Below, piece by piece: positions 52,383 through 60,815 of a DNA stretch of 64,000 nt. Location: NCBI GenBank assembly GCA_028284905.1, contig JANQQU010000022.1:186001-250000 (forward strand). The letters are read 5' to 3'. The DNA is from Calditrichia bacterium. GTDB lineage: Bacteria; Calditrichota; Calditrichia; RBG-13-44-9; J075. The first letter of the stretch is position 1, and every line of letters starts with the position of its first letter. A program made the translations under genes and the position numbers. The notes below the pieces were generated by a model that did no database searches, had not been told where the DNA came from, and saw only the letters and a list, made by a program, of their open reading frames with translations.

Positions 52383-53498
52383 ATGAAAGATCCCCGCGTT
52401 GAAAAACTGGCAAAAGTGTTAATCCATCATTCTACCAAATTGAGAGCTGGTGAGAATGTGCTAATCGAAGCGATAAGCGTGCCGAATGGATTGGTTAAGG
52501 CATTGGTGAGAACTGCCGCTGCTGTTGGTGCAAAACCATACGTTTGGATCAAGGATAATATTGTCACCCGGGATTTGTTGATCAATGGCGATGCGGAACA
52601 AATGGATTTGATCGGGGAAATGGAATTAAACTGGATGAAAAAGATGGATGCCTATATTGGTATTCGCGGCGGGGATAATGTCAACGAAATGTCCGACGTG
52701 CCCCAGGAAAAAATCAAGCTTTATCAGGATCATATTCTTAAACCGGTTCATTTTAAAGAGCGGGTGAACAACACCCGTTGGGTAATTTTACGCTATCCCA
52801 ACGCTGCCTTTGCTCAGCAGGCTGGAAAATCAACCGAAGCATTTGAAGACTTTTTCTTTGATGTTTGCACGATGGATTATGAAAAGATGGATCGGGCCAT
52901 GCAACCATTAAAAGCATTAATGGAGGCGACCGATCAAGTGCGGATTACCGGTCCGAATACCGACTTGCGCTTTTCTATTAAAGACATTCCGGTGATTGGT
53001 TGTTCCGGTAACCATAACATCCCTGATGGCGAAGTTTTTACCGCGCCGGTGCGGGATTCTGTAAATGGCACAATTTCCTACAACACGCCAACCATCTACC
53101 AGGGCACCAGTTTTAGCGACGTCTGCCTGCGATTCGAGAATGGTAAAATTGTCGAAGCAACTGCAGATAAAACGGACAAGTTAAACGAAATTCTCGACAC
53201 CGATGAAGGTGCGCGCTATATCGGCGAGTTTGCTATTGGGTTTAATCCTTACGTCATCAATCCCATGCTGGATATTTTGTTTGATGAAAAAATTGCCGGA
53301 TCGTTCCACTTTACGCCCGGGCAAGCTTATGAAGATGCATTCAATGGCAATAATTCCAACGTTCATTGGGATATGGTTATGCGCCAGACAGAAGATCAGG
53401 GTGGGGGAGAGATTTATTTCGATGATCGCCTGATTCGCAAAGACGGCATATTCGTTATCGATGAACTGAAAGGGTTGAACCCTGAAAATCTGAAATAA
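52383..53498 (+). CDS. M29-family aminopeptidase
   Basis: A 371-residue metallo-aminopeptidase of the thermophilic M29 group (AmpS/PepS/AmpT). The metal-binding segments are NIPDGEVFTAPVRDSVNGTI (Glu), YIGEFAIGFNP (Glu), GSFHFTPGQAY (His-type) and NVHWDMV (His/Asp). The N-terminal part (about 1-180) is the typical alpha/beta domain that shields the site in the dimer. It releases N-terminal residues from peptides, so it is probably part of cytoplasmic peptide recycling. GGAG (52368-52371) precedes ATG 52383; the gene ends with a terminator. Confidence 0.9.
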   Translation: MKDPRVEKLAKVLIHHSTKLRAGENVLIEAISVPNGLVKALVRTAAAVGAKPYVWIKDNIVTRDLLINGDAEQMDLIGEMELNWMKKMDAYIGIRGGDNVNEMSDVPQEKIKLYQDHILKPVHFKERVNNTRWVILRYPNAAFAQQAGKSTEAFEDFFFDVCTMDYEKMDRAMQPLKALMEATDQVRITGPNTDLRFSIKDIPVIGCSGNHNIPDGEVFTAPVRDSVNGTISYNTPTIYQGTSFSDVCLRFENGKIVEATADKTDKLNEILDTDEGARYIGEFAIGFNPYVINPMLDILFDEKIAGSFHFTPGQAYEDAFNGNNSNVHWDMVMRQTEDQGGGEIYFDDRLIRKDGIFVIDELKGLNPENLK

Positions 53499-53526
53499 AT
53501 TTTTTACCGAATACGAATTCAATTTT

Positions 53527-53574
53527 AGCTGCTGTCGTTTGGATATTCCTATCCATTCTCCAGCAGCTTTTTTT
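53527..53574 (+). terminator. Rho-independent terminator
   Basis: AGCTGCTG (53527-53534) pairs with CAGCAGCT (53561-53568) around a loop that itself has GGAT/ATCC. TTTTTT follows. It lies 28 bases after the M29 gene. Confidence 0.82.
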
Positions 53575-53612
53575 GATCAGCTAACAATAAACTTTTGGAG
53601 AATATCAGAAAT

Positions 53613-54332
53613 ATGATGAATAAACCGGTTGTTTTGATTACCGGCGCCAGTCGGGGCATTGGCGCAGCGTTGGCCGAGAAGTTCGCCAGTGAAGGATATG
53701 CAGTAGCCCTGACCGCCCGGGATATGGAAAAGATGCAGATATTGGCGGCGAACTTGACGAAATCATATAAAGCGGAAACCCTCTGTGTGCCGGCGGATCT
53801 GGGCAAGGTGGAGGATGCCGAACGTTTAGCAAATGCCGTTTTGAAAGAGTGGGGAAAAGTGGATGTATTAATCAATAATGCCGGTATCCTTCATGCCAGA
53901 CCCTTTCTGGAAATCAGCGCGGACGAATTACAGGAAATGCTCGATGTAAATATCCGGGCAGTGTTCCTCTTAACCCAAAAGGTTGTGCCCGGAATGGTAG
54001 AACGGAAAGATGGCACAATTATCAATATTGCTTCATTGGGAGGGAAGAATGGGTTTAAAGGGGGGACCGGGTATTCCGCGACAAAGTTTGCTTTACGTGG
54101 ATTCGCCCAATCCCTGATGCAGGAATTACGAAAAGATAATGTGCGGGTGGTGACTGTTTTTCCCGGTTCCGTTGATACCCGCCTGATTTCCCGGAATCCC
54201 GACGCACCGGATCCCGCTTCCATGCTTCAGGCTGTGGACGTCGCCCATGCTGTTTATGCAGCGGTTTCGGTAGACGCCCGGGCATTGATGAGTGAAATTG
54301 ACATCCGTCCTTTAAACCCGGTAAAAAAATAA
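53613..54332 (+). CDS. Short-chain dehydrogenase/reductase
   Basis: A 239-residue classical SDR. The cofactor motif is VLITGASRGIGAALAEKF (TGxxxGIG), followed by LTARD, INNAGIL (NNAG), INIASLGG with the catalytic Ser region, and GYSATKFALRGF with Tyr and Lys. Arg in the LTARD position points to NADP preference (inference). Substrate is unknown; close relatives include 3-oxoacyl-ACP reductases and sugar or sterol dehydrogenases. ATG 53613 lies 12 bases after GGAG; a TTG at 53595 is an alternative in-frame start. Isolated gene. Confidence 0.9.
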   Translation: MMNKPVVLITGASRGIGAALAEKFASEGYAVALTARDMEKMQILAANLTKSYKAETLCVPADLGKVEDAERLANAVLKEWGKVDVLINNAGILHARPFLEISADELQEMLDVNIRAVFLLTQKVVPGMVERKDGTIINIASLGGKNGFKGGTGYSATKFALRGFAQSLMQELRKDNVRVVTVFPGSVDTRLISRNPDAPDPASMLQAVDVAHAVYAAVSVDARALMSEIDIRPLNPVKK

Positions 54333-54467
54333 TTTTCCCTTCCCGAAGGCTACATGCCATAAAATTACGGGATTGAATTTTATTACCGGGAAAACTACTT
54401 TGATTTGCCTTGATTTAAGCTTGAGAAAATTGTAACTTTTCCGAAATTTAACCAAGATTGAGGCGCT

Positions 54468-55016
54468 ATGTCTGGTGATATGTTACAAGGAAAGAGTTTT
54501 ACGACCACTCGTGTTGATAAACTGGTAAACTGGGCGAGAAAAAACTCCTTATGGCCAATGCCTTTCGGCACTGCCTGCTGCGGTATCGAACTGATGGCAA
54601 CATTGGCTTCCCGGTTTGATCTGGCCCGTTTTGGTGCAGAAGCGATTCGCTTCACGCCGCGGCAGTGCGATTTAATGATTGTCGCCGGCCGAGTTGCGAT
54701 TAAGGAACTGCCGATTCTCAAGCGTATTTGGGACCAGATGCCGGAACCGAAATGGTGTATTTCCATGGGCGCTTGTGCATGTTCCGGCGGTGTTTTTGAT
54801 ACTTACACCCTGGTGCAGGGCGTCGATCGTTTTATTCCGGTAGACGTTTACATTCCCGGATGTCCGCCCCGCCCGGAAGCGGTTATTGATGCGGTAATTA
54901 AAATCCAGAAGATGATTGAAACGGAAAGCTGGGAACAACATAAAGCTGAGAATATCGAACGTTTGCGAAAAGAAAAAATTTACCAGGGACCCAATTTCCC
55001 CTGGGAAACCCGCTAG
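54468..55016 (+). CDS. nuoB: NuoB, complex I 20-kDa subunit (isolated gene)
   Basis: A 182-residue NuoB/PSST-type subunit that carries the N2 [4Fe-4S] cluster next to the quinone site. The ligands are the adjacent Cys pair in GTACCGIE (Cys37/Cys38), Cys103 in [10 protein letters not shown] (with extra Cys105), and Cys132 in [11 protein letters not shown]. The canonical GACANSGG reads GACACSGG here. In most genomes nuoB sits between nuoA and nuoC. Here it has a 136-base gap before it and a terminator 37 bases after it, so it is monocistronic in this window. The rest of complex I is not visible. Confidence 0.92.
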   Translation: MSGDMLQGKSFTTTRVDKLVNWARKNSLWPMPFGTACCGIELMATLASRFDLARFGAEAIRFTPRQCDLMIVAGRVAIKELPILKRIWDQMPEPKWCISMGACACSGGVFDTYTLVQGVDRFIPVDVYIPGCPPRPEAVIDAVIKIQKMIETESWEQHKAENIERLRKEKIYQGPNFPWETR

Positions 55017-55053
55017 TAAAATTATCTGTCGGTTTTAGATTTTGTTTTCAAAA

Positions 55054-55080
55054 CCCACACCTGCCGTGTGGGTTTTTTTT
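55054..55080 (+). terminator. Rho-independent terminator of nuoB
   Basis: CCCACAC (55054-55060) pairs with GTGTGGG (55066-55072) around CTGCC, followed by eight T. Confidence 0.92.
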
Positions 55081-55391
55081 ATGAAGTAATTCGTGCTTTT
55101 ATTTTTTACTTGAATGTCTTTTTAGTAATCGAGGTTTTGTGTTTATGTAGATGTTTTTAAAAGACTTGAGAAAATAAAATTCATTCACGTGAAAAGGTTG
55201 ATTTACAATACAGAAAGTTATTCCAGAACTTCTATCTTTTAGCTTAATCATTATCCGGTATGCTTTTCAGAACCATTGGTCGCCAGGGAGCAGGTGACTG
55301 GGAATATTCAAAAATAATTAGCACTCGCCAGGATTTTGACTCATATTAAGTGGATGGAAGCTGTAACCTGAATGCTAGTTAGGATGAAGAA
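55081..55391. other. AT-rich intergenic stretch, no feature recognised
   Basis: A 311-base gap between the nuoB terminator and the CpsB-like gene. I see no ORF above 30 codons on the plus strand, no RNA and no convincing promoter. AGGATGAAGAA just before 55392 is the likely ribosome-binding region of the next gene. Confidence 0.5.
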
Positions 55392-56192
55392 ATGATAGAT
55401 ATCCATAATCATATAATATACGAATTCGATGATGGCGCCAAGAATCTGGAAATGGCGCTTGATATGTTGAAAATGGCAGCAGATCAGGGGATTACAGATG
55501 TGTTTGCGACTTCTCATTTTAATGAAGTAGTGCATCCGGAGATGGAAGAAGACTATTTCCGCAAACTGGATATCCTTCGTAACGAATCGGCGCGGCTAAA
55601 TCTCAACCTGGGACTGCATTCCGGTTCAGAGACATTTTTTCATCACTATATCGAAAATACTATCAAGATGCGCCGCACCGGTACCCTGGCTGAAAAAGGC
55701 TTATACGCCTTGATGGAATTTCCGCTTTACCTGATGCCGAATGGTGTGGAAGAAACGCTCTTCAAGTTAAACACCGATGGCGTTATTCCGATTATTGCCC
55801 ACCCGGAACGCTACTCTGCGCTTCATGAACGCCCGGAAAAAATCCTCCACTTTATTCGTTTTGGAGGCCTCTTGCAGGTGAATGCCGGTAGTCTCGTTGG
55901 CGACTTTGGACGAACAGTTAAAAAGATTGCTGTCTGGCTGGTAGAAAATCGTTATGTGCATTTCATTGGTTCCGATGCGCACAGCACCGGTGGTCGCTGC
56001 TTTAAGATGGATAAAGCGGCGAAAATGTTGGCAGATATTGTGCCGGCAGATTACCTGGACGCAATCGTTCGTGGCAACGGCCAAAAAATTCTCGATAATG
56101 TTCCTCTGGAAAAACTGGCCGTTCAGGAACCGGAAACGCCGAAAGGCTTTCTGAGCAGAATGAAAGAAAAAATAGGTATTGGCGTTCGCTAA
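55392..56192 (+). CDS. CpsB/YwqE-like PHP-domain tyrosine-protein phosphatase
   Basis: A 266-residue PHP-fold phosphatase of the CpsB/CapC/YwqE type. It has MIDIHNHIIYEFDDG (HxH metal motif), ITDVFATSHFNE, GSETFFHH, IIAHPERYS and FIGSDAHSTGGRC, which together form the tri-metal site. In Firmicutes such enzymes dephosphorylate the tyrosine kinase that controls capsule polymerisation. No polysaccharide kinase or Wzx/Wzy gene is nearby, so the partner is unknown. The start is ATG 55392. The next gene begins 127 bases downstream. Confidence 0.88.
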   Translation: MIDIHNHIIYEFDDGAKNLEMALDMLKMAADQGITDVFATSHFNEVVHPEMEEDYFRKLDILRNESARLNLNLGLHSGSETFFHHYIENTIKMRRTGTLAEKGLYALMEFPLYLMPNGVEETLFKLNTDGVIPIIAHPERYSALHERPEKILHFIRFGGLLQVNAGSLVGDFGRTVKKIAVWLVENRYVHFIGSDAHSTGGRCFKMDKAAKMLADIVPADYLDAIVRGNGQKILDNVPLEKLAVQEPETPKGFLSRMKEKIGIGVR

Positions 56193-56318
56193 ATATTTAT
56201 AAATTCTTGTTTAAATTATCTCTATCCTCTAAATTCATCAGTGCTTAAAGACATTGTGGAATGCTGGCTGCGGCGAAGTCGTCCGGCCGGTTTGTGGTAC
56301 TGATCGTCTGGAGGATTT

Positions 56319-58355
56319 ATGAGCCCTACCGTTACTTTTCTTGCCAAGATTATCTTCACTATTATGCTGGTCGCTTCGTTCGGATCATTCGTTTTCTTGA
56401 TGTCCCGGCGGATAGCTGTTTTAAAAGCTGCCAATCATATCGATCGCTTCGATCGTCATTGGGAGCGCGTCAAACGTGTTCTGGTGTATTACCTCGGACA
56501 GCGGCGGATACTGGATCCCAAGCATTTTGGTGCCGGATTAATGCATGCATTAATTTTCTGGGGATTTGTTGCGGTATCCATTAATAGTATCCATTTGATT
56601 GCCCGCGCTTATTTTCCAAACTTTCATCTACCATTGTTTGGCCCGGATGAAATTCTTGGCGTTCCTTACATCTTTCTGCGGGATGTTTTTGAGATCACGG
56701 TTTTTGTTATGGTGCTGGTGGCGGGATTTCGCCGACTGGTGCTTCGGCCGGAGCGGATTACGTTATCCTGGGATGCGGCATTGATTCTTTCCCTTATCGG
56801 TATGTTGATGCTCACCGATTTTCTCTATAATGGCGCGATGGTCGCGATGGGGGCAGAAACCGGTGAAGCTTATTCATTCATGGCCGCGTTTATGGGAAAC
56901 CTGCTTGGTGGAATGAGCCGTGAAGGGTTGCAAACCCTCGCCAATGTTTCCTGGTGGGTGCATATGGCTGATTTACTATTCTTCCTAGCTTATCTGCCAA
57001 TATCGAAGCACTTCCATGTGGTCACGTCCGCTTTTAACGTTTACTTCTCCAATCTCGAACCAAGCACTTTACCTCATATGGACCTGGAAGATGAAGAACT
57101 GGAGAATTTTGGGGTATCACAAATTGAACAATTCGACTGGAAAGATATTCTGGACATTTATACCTGTACGGAATGCGGGCGTTGCCAGGCAGCCTGTCCG
57201 GCCTATGCCACCGAAAAACCACTTTCTCCGAAAAAAGTGAATGAAGATATGCGTCATCATCTTTTCGAGAAAACCCCGATGATCCTGCAAATGGCGAACG
57301 ACTTAAATAATGGTAAAGAAGCCCCGGAATGGGAAGGGAAATCGCTGATCGGAGAAGTAATTGCGGAAGAAACGATTTGGTCCTGCACAACCTGTAAAGC
57401 TTGCGAAGAAGCCTGCCCGCTCTTCATCGATTTTATTGATCGTTTTGTGGAAATGCGCCGTAGCCTGGTGCTGGAAGAAAGCCGTTTCCCTGCCGAATTA
57501 ACCAATATTTTCAAGAACCTGGAAAACAGTGGTAATCCCTGGGGCATTGCCCCGGATGACCGGGAACTCTGGACTGAAGGGCTAAAAGTTCCGAAAATTC
57601 GCGATGTCGATGGGGAAGTGGAATACTTGATCTTTGTTGGCTGTGCCGGTGCTTTCGATCAACGTAGTCAGAAAACCTTGCAATCCCTGGTAGAGATTTT
57701 AAATACTGCCGGCGTCAACTATGCTATTCTGGGTAAGGAGGAAACTTGTACTGGAGATCCGGCGCGACGCTCCGGTAATGAATACCTCTACCAGATGATG
57801 GCGGAGCAAAATATTGAAACACTGAACTCAAAGAGCTTCAAAAAAGTGATTACCAGCTGTCCGCATTGCTATAACTCTATCCGCAATGAGTATCCGCAGT
57901 TGGGTGGCAACTTTGAAGTGATACATCATACTGAAGTAATCCGCGACTTATTAAAAGCCGGTAAACTGCAACTGAATAAGAGCATTGACAAAACGATTAC
58001 TTACCATGATTCATGTTATCTCGGTCGCCATAATGATATTTATGATGCGCCCCGCGAAGTGCTTTCCGCCATTCCCGGTGTGAAGCTGGAAGAAATGCCG
58101 CGCTCCCGCAACAAAGGCTTTTGCTGTGGCGCCGGTGGCGGACGCATGTGGCTGGAGGAGGATAAGCCGCGCGTCAATCAAAACCGGGTAGATGAAGCTG
58201 CCAACGAAACCAACGCCAACCTGGTTAGTACCGCCTGTCCGTTCTGCTCAATTATGGTCGATGATGGTATTAAGGAAACCGGACGGCAGGAGCAGTTAGA
58301 GACTCAGGATGTTGCCCAGCTGGTGGCGCAGTCCTTGAGCAAAAACGGAAAGTAA
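56319..58355 (+). CDS. Membrane heme-b / iron-sulfur oxidoreductase (HdrD/EMO-like)
   Basis: A 678-residue respiratory protein. The N-terminal part (about 1-235) has five or six membrane helices resembling the NarI/DsrM heme-b domain. Two ferredoxin-type [4Fe-4S] motifs follow: CTECGRCQAACP and CTTCKACEEACP (about 280-375). Two CCG (DUF224/cysteine-rich) domains follow, with SCPHCYNS and DSCYLGRH...GFCCGAGGGRMW. This plan matches ETF:(methyl)menaquinone oxidoreductase candidates found near fatty-acid oxidation genes. No etfAB or acyl-CoA dehydrogenase is in the window, so the electron donor is uncertain; HdrD-like or glycolate/lactate-type partners are alternatives. ATG 56319 follows GGAGG. 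Confidence 0.87.
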   Translation: MSPTVTFLAKIIFTIMLVASFGSFVFLMSRRIAVLKAANHIDRFDRHWERVKRVLVYYLGQRRILDPKHFGAGLMHALIFWGFVAVSINSIHLIARAYFPNFHLPLFGPDEILGVPYIFLRDVFEITVFVMVLVAGFRRLVLRPERITLSWDAALILSLIGMLMLTDFLYNGAMVAMGAETGEAYSFMAAFMGNLLGGMSREGLQTLANVSWWVHMADLLFFLAYLPISKHFHVVTSAFNVYFSNLEPSTLPHMDLEDEELENFGVSQIEQFDWKDILDIYTCTECGRCQAACPAYATEKPLSPKKVNEDMRHHLFEKTPMILQMANDLNNGKEAPEWEGKSLIGEVIAEETIWSCTTCKACEEACPLFIDFIDRFVEMRRSLVLEESRFPAELTNIFKNLENSGNPWGIAPDDRELWTEGLKVPKIRDVDGEVEYLIFVGCAGAFDQRSQKTLQSLVEILNTAGVNYAILGKEETCTGDPARRSGNEYLYQMMAEQNIETLNSKSFKKVITSCPHCYNSIRNEYPQLGGNFEVIHHTEVIRDLLKAGKLQLNKSIDKTITYHDSCYLGRHNDIYDAPREVLSAIPGVKLEEMPRSRNKGFCCGAGGGRMWLEEDKPRVNQNRVDEAANETNANLVSTACPFCSIMVDDGIKETGRQEQLETQDVAQLVAQSLSKNGK

Positions 58356-58402
58356 ATCGTTGGACACGATTTTGTTATCATCGTGAGGAGTGCCCCAAAG
58401 GA

Positions 58403-58415
58403 GCCCCTGAGGGGC
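58403..58415. repeat. GC-rich hairpin upstream of a barrel gene
   Basis: GCCCC/GGGGC around TGA (58403-58415), with a second GCCCC at 58392-58396 that could pair instead. No T-run follows. The motif [stem]GCGG at its end resembles the hairpin at 48464-48485 (CCTGAGCGG there, GGGGCAGCGG here). Confidence 0.5.
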
Positions 58416-58471
58416 AGCGGTGAAGTATCTCTTAATAAATGTTCGATTTATTAATAAAGATAAGGAATACC

Positions 58472-59197
58472 GTGCGGATATTCACTGCATTACTGATATT
58501 GTTTGCCCTGTCCGGCGCAATGCAATTAGATGCAAAAACCAGCGAAGTTGCCTCCCCGGATTCTGCCGAGGTCGATCCATTGAAAAAGTTCTATCGCCCA
58601 ATAGGGTTTTCTATGGGCATTTTCTACAACCGCCTGAGTGGCGTTGGTGCCCGTTCCCGCTATATTGAGGAGACAGATTCCTATGACGCCACTCGTCTCG
58701 ACGGAAAAATGGTCCTGGGATTTAGTTTGGGGATGCATGTCTGGAAGCAGAGAACACAGTTCCAACTGGAAGTCGGCTGGTCAAAAGGAGAGTATTTTGA
58801 GGAAGGTGGATTCCGTTCCACCACCAATGGCGGGTCAGTTGATACCTATGTAGATATTGGCTATTTCGTGGGCGGTTTTCGTTTAAAACAGGCTTTGCTC
58901 ACCAGGCGACTGTTGATGACCGGAGGAATTTTAGTTGTTGAAGAAGGCCGGAAGCGTCATGCGAAGACAAGATCGAAGGGGCGGCTAGTTGAATCTCGTA
59001 GTTTCCCTGCGGATGAGTTTTACTTATGGTCACTTGGTGTAGATATACAACTGAGCCCGGGGTTTTATCTGGGGTATTCATACTCCTGGACATATAATCA
59101 GGATGATTTTGACCCCATTTACGGTCATTTTGGCGATCCTCCGATCATAGTCGATGGGTTTACTATGAATTCCTTCCAGTTAACGATTGTCTATTAA
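58472..59197 (+). CDS. Outer-membrane barrel protein, unknown (GTG start)
   Basis: A 241-residue exported protein. A signal peptide (RIFTALLILFALSGAMQLDA) is followed by about eight amphipathic beta-strands (GFSMGIFYNRLSG, MVLGFSLGMHVWKQ, FQLEVGWSKGEYF, YLGYSYSWTYN) and a final FQLTIVY strand typical of outer-membrane barrels. No known family. GTG 58472 is chosen because AAGGA (58462-58466) lies 5 bases upstream and the signal peptide then begins correctly. The ATG at 58439 would place 11 extra residues ahead of it. Confidence 0.72.
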   Translation: MRIFTALLILFALSGAMQLDAKTSEVASPDSAEVDPLKKFYRPIGFSMGIFYNRLSGVGARSRYIEETDSYDATRLDGKMVLGFSLGMHVWKQRTQFQLEVGWSKGEYFEEGGFRSTTNGGSVDTYVDIGYFVGGFRLKQALLTRRLLMTGGILVVEEGRKRHAKTRSKGRLVESRSFPADEFYLWSLGVDIQLSPGFYLGYSYSWTYNQDDFDPIYGHFGDPPIIVDGFTMNSFQLTIVY

Positions 59198-59280
59198 TTG
59201 AGCCGCCGGTTTATGGAACAGGTGTCAATGAACGGCACCTAATCAAATTCTGGATTAAAAAACTGCCGGGGACAACGAGT

Positions 59281-59316
59281 AAAAAAGAAAGGGCTGCCTC
59301 GTTTCCGAAGCAGCCC
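59281..59316 (-). terminator. Terminator of the 59372-59806 gene (minus strand)
   Basis: On the minus strand GGGCTGC (59316-59310) pairs with GCAGCCC (59297-59291), and TTTCTTTTTT follows. It lies between convergent genes; on the plus strand the T-run is missing. Confidence 0.85.
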
Positions 59317-59328
59317 GCGTCAAGTACC

Positions 59329-59360
59329 GACCCTTTTATACTAAAGGAGGTCTAAGGGTC
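59329..59360. repeat. Inverted repeat enclosing an AAAGGAGGT sequence
   Basis: GACCCTT (59329-59335) pairs with AAGGGTC (59354-59360). The loop holds AAAGGAGGT (59343-59351) on the plus strand, i.e. ACCTCCTTT on the minus strand, which resembles the 3' end of 16S rRNA. No sizeable ORF follows on the plus strand. Confidence 0.5.
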
Positions 59361-59371
59361 CGGAGGTCGTT

Positions 59372-59806
59372 TTAATCTATGCTAACGCTCAGTAAGGAGT
59401 CCTGCAATTTCTGATTAAGCATGGCGAAAAATGCTTCACCATCTTTGTAATCCTGCTTTTCTACTTCACTCAATAAACTTTCGTTACTGATAAAAACCTG
59501 GGCGACATACGCTTTAAATCGGATCGTTTCAGTCTCACCTTCCAGAGATAATGCTCTTAACTGTTCATTAATCGCATCAAAGTTTTCTGCCGGAAACTGT
59601 TGCTTAAGTTTAACTACATGGAAAATAGCAGATTCGACTATTGGTGCATTCTTGGTGCGTTGTAAAGCCATCAGGTAGCTGGCTTTGGCCTTCTCGATAC
59701 TGCTTAATTTTTCACCCTGAAGAGCAATGTTGCTATTAGGAAAAACACTACTGCCAACTGCCATTAAAGTGGTGATTATGATTGCGATAACGGTTTCTTT
59801 TAACAT
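59372..59806 (-). CDS. Exported alpha-helical hypothetical protein
   Basis: A 144-residue product with an N-terminal hydrophobic segment (about 4-20, ETVIAIIITTLMAVGSS), probably a signal peptide. The rest is predicted to be mostly helical: a pattern of heptad-like and TPR-like helices (EKAKASYLMALQRTKNAPIVESAIFHVVKLKQQF). I do not recognise the family. GGAGG lies 9 bases before ATG 59806, and a terminator follows the gene, so it is a single-gene unit. Confidence 0.7.
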   Translation of the reverse strand: MLKETVIAIIITTLMAVGSSVFPNSNIALQGEKLSSIEKAKASYLMALQRTKNAPIVESAIFHVVKLKQQFPAENFDAINEQLRALSLEGETETIRFKAYVAQVFISNESLLSEVEKQDYKDGEAFFAMLNQKLQDSLLSVSID

Positions 59807-60020
59807 CTCTCGGTCCTCCGGATTAGGTATATCTTGTTTTTGTCTTTCGCTTATTGTCTTACTGCTGGTTATATCTTACGGCGTGGCAATATCATAGATG
59901 TCATAGGAGGGTAAAGAGATGTCATAAAATGTCACCGGCTGGAAAACATTCGTTGATGAGGTGGAATAAGGAGAGGAATAATGGGTGGAATTAATAAAGA
60001 GGGGGTGGGCTAATTGTTTG

Positions 60021-60815
60021 TTAATTCTGAATATAATCCAGTTGTTTCATTAAGTTGATTATTGCCTGATTTCCCATTATTTCTGCCAGGCGATCAGCAT
60101 GTTCCGGTTTTTTCCATTTTTCAACGGATTGATTATGTAACTTTTTCAGCGGGTGAAACCAGGCGCGATTCTTCCGGACATTGCTGTTTTCGAACCAATT
60201 CAAAAATGAGTCATCAAATGGTTCTTCTAAAAAATCACAGATGCGCCGTAAAGTCTCTTCATGATTATGCACCAGGGATTCATACTTGATGGTTAGTATA
60301 CAGGGGTGATCCTGAAAGGCTAATCCCGCGCGGGTATCATTGATCCAGCGTTCCGGGCTTACCCAATATTCGCCGGGATTCTCCGGATGGCGGGAAGTCA
60401 ATACATCCCGGGCATCCCGGATGATATGAATGAACTTGACCGCTCCGTTAAAATATCTGAGAATCTTTTCAATATGGCGAACATTGGAAGGGGTTTTTTC
60501 GCACCAGCGCGTGGTTGTTTTCGGAATGGCGTGACTGATAACATATCGATGAATACGGTCCGGCCGTTGCGGGATATAAAACGGATTATCGGATGTGCTG
60601 CCCGGTCTCAATTTCCAGTTGGAAAACACACCGGTTTCGGTAGGTATCGCAAAGATGCGCGGATGGGCGGAGAAAATTGAAACCAGCAGACTGGTGCCGG
60701 TGCGTGCGCAGCCGCCGACAATGATCGGGCTGTCGCTAAACCGCCTGGTCATGCGTCTTCGCCCTATCGCGTTAATGACCGGGCTGCTTATCCAACGTTT
60801 GAAAATATTATCCAT
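60021..60815 (-). CDS. Sulfotransferase-family protein
   Basis: A 264-residue P-loop protein of the PAPS-dependent sulfotransferase type. The phosphate-binding loop is IVGGCARTGTSLLVSIF (about 31-47, 5'-PSB); the 3' phosphate region is HIIRDARDVLTSRH (3'-PB). TRWCEKTPSNVRH and IKYESLVHNHEETLRRICDFLEEPF are also as in the family. It would sulfate a saccharide, lipid or peptide. The start overlaps the end of the glycosyltransferase gene by 8 bases, so they are coupled; a sulfated surface glycan is a reasonable inference. Confidence 0.88.
   Translation of the reverse strand: MDNIFKRWISSPVINAIGRRRMTRRFSDSPIIVGGCARTGTSLLVSIFSAHPRIFAIPTETGVFSNWKLRPGSTSDNPFYIPQRPDRIHRYVISHAIPKTTTRWCEKTPSNVRHIEKILRYFNGAVKFIHIIRDARDVLTSRHPENPGEYWVSPERWINDTRAGLAFQDHPCILTIKYESLVHNHEETLRRICDFLEEPFDDSFLNWFENSNVRKNRAWFHPLKKLHNQSVEKWKKPEHADRLAEIMGNQAIINLMKQLDYIQN

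Noticed and set aside
59371-59407. Short plus-strand ORF after AAAGGAGGT
   Set aside because: The first ATG downstream opens only about 11 codons, overlaps the real minus-strand gene and is too far from the ribosome-binding-like sequence.
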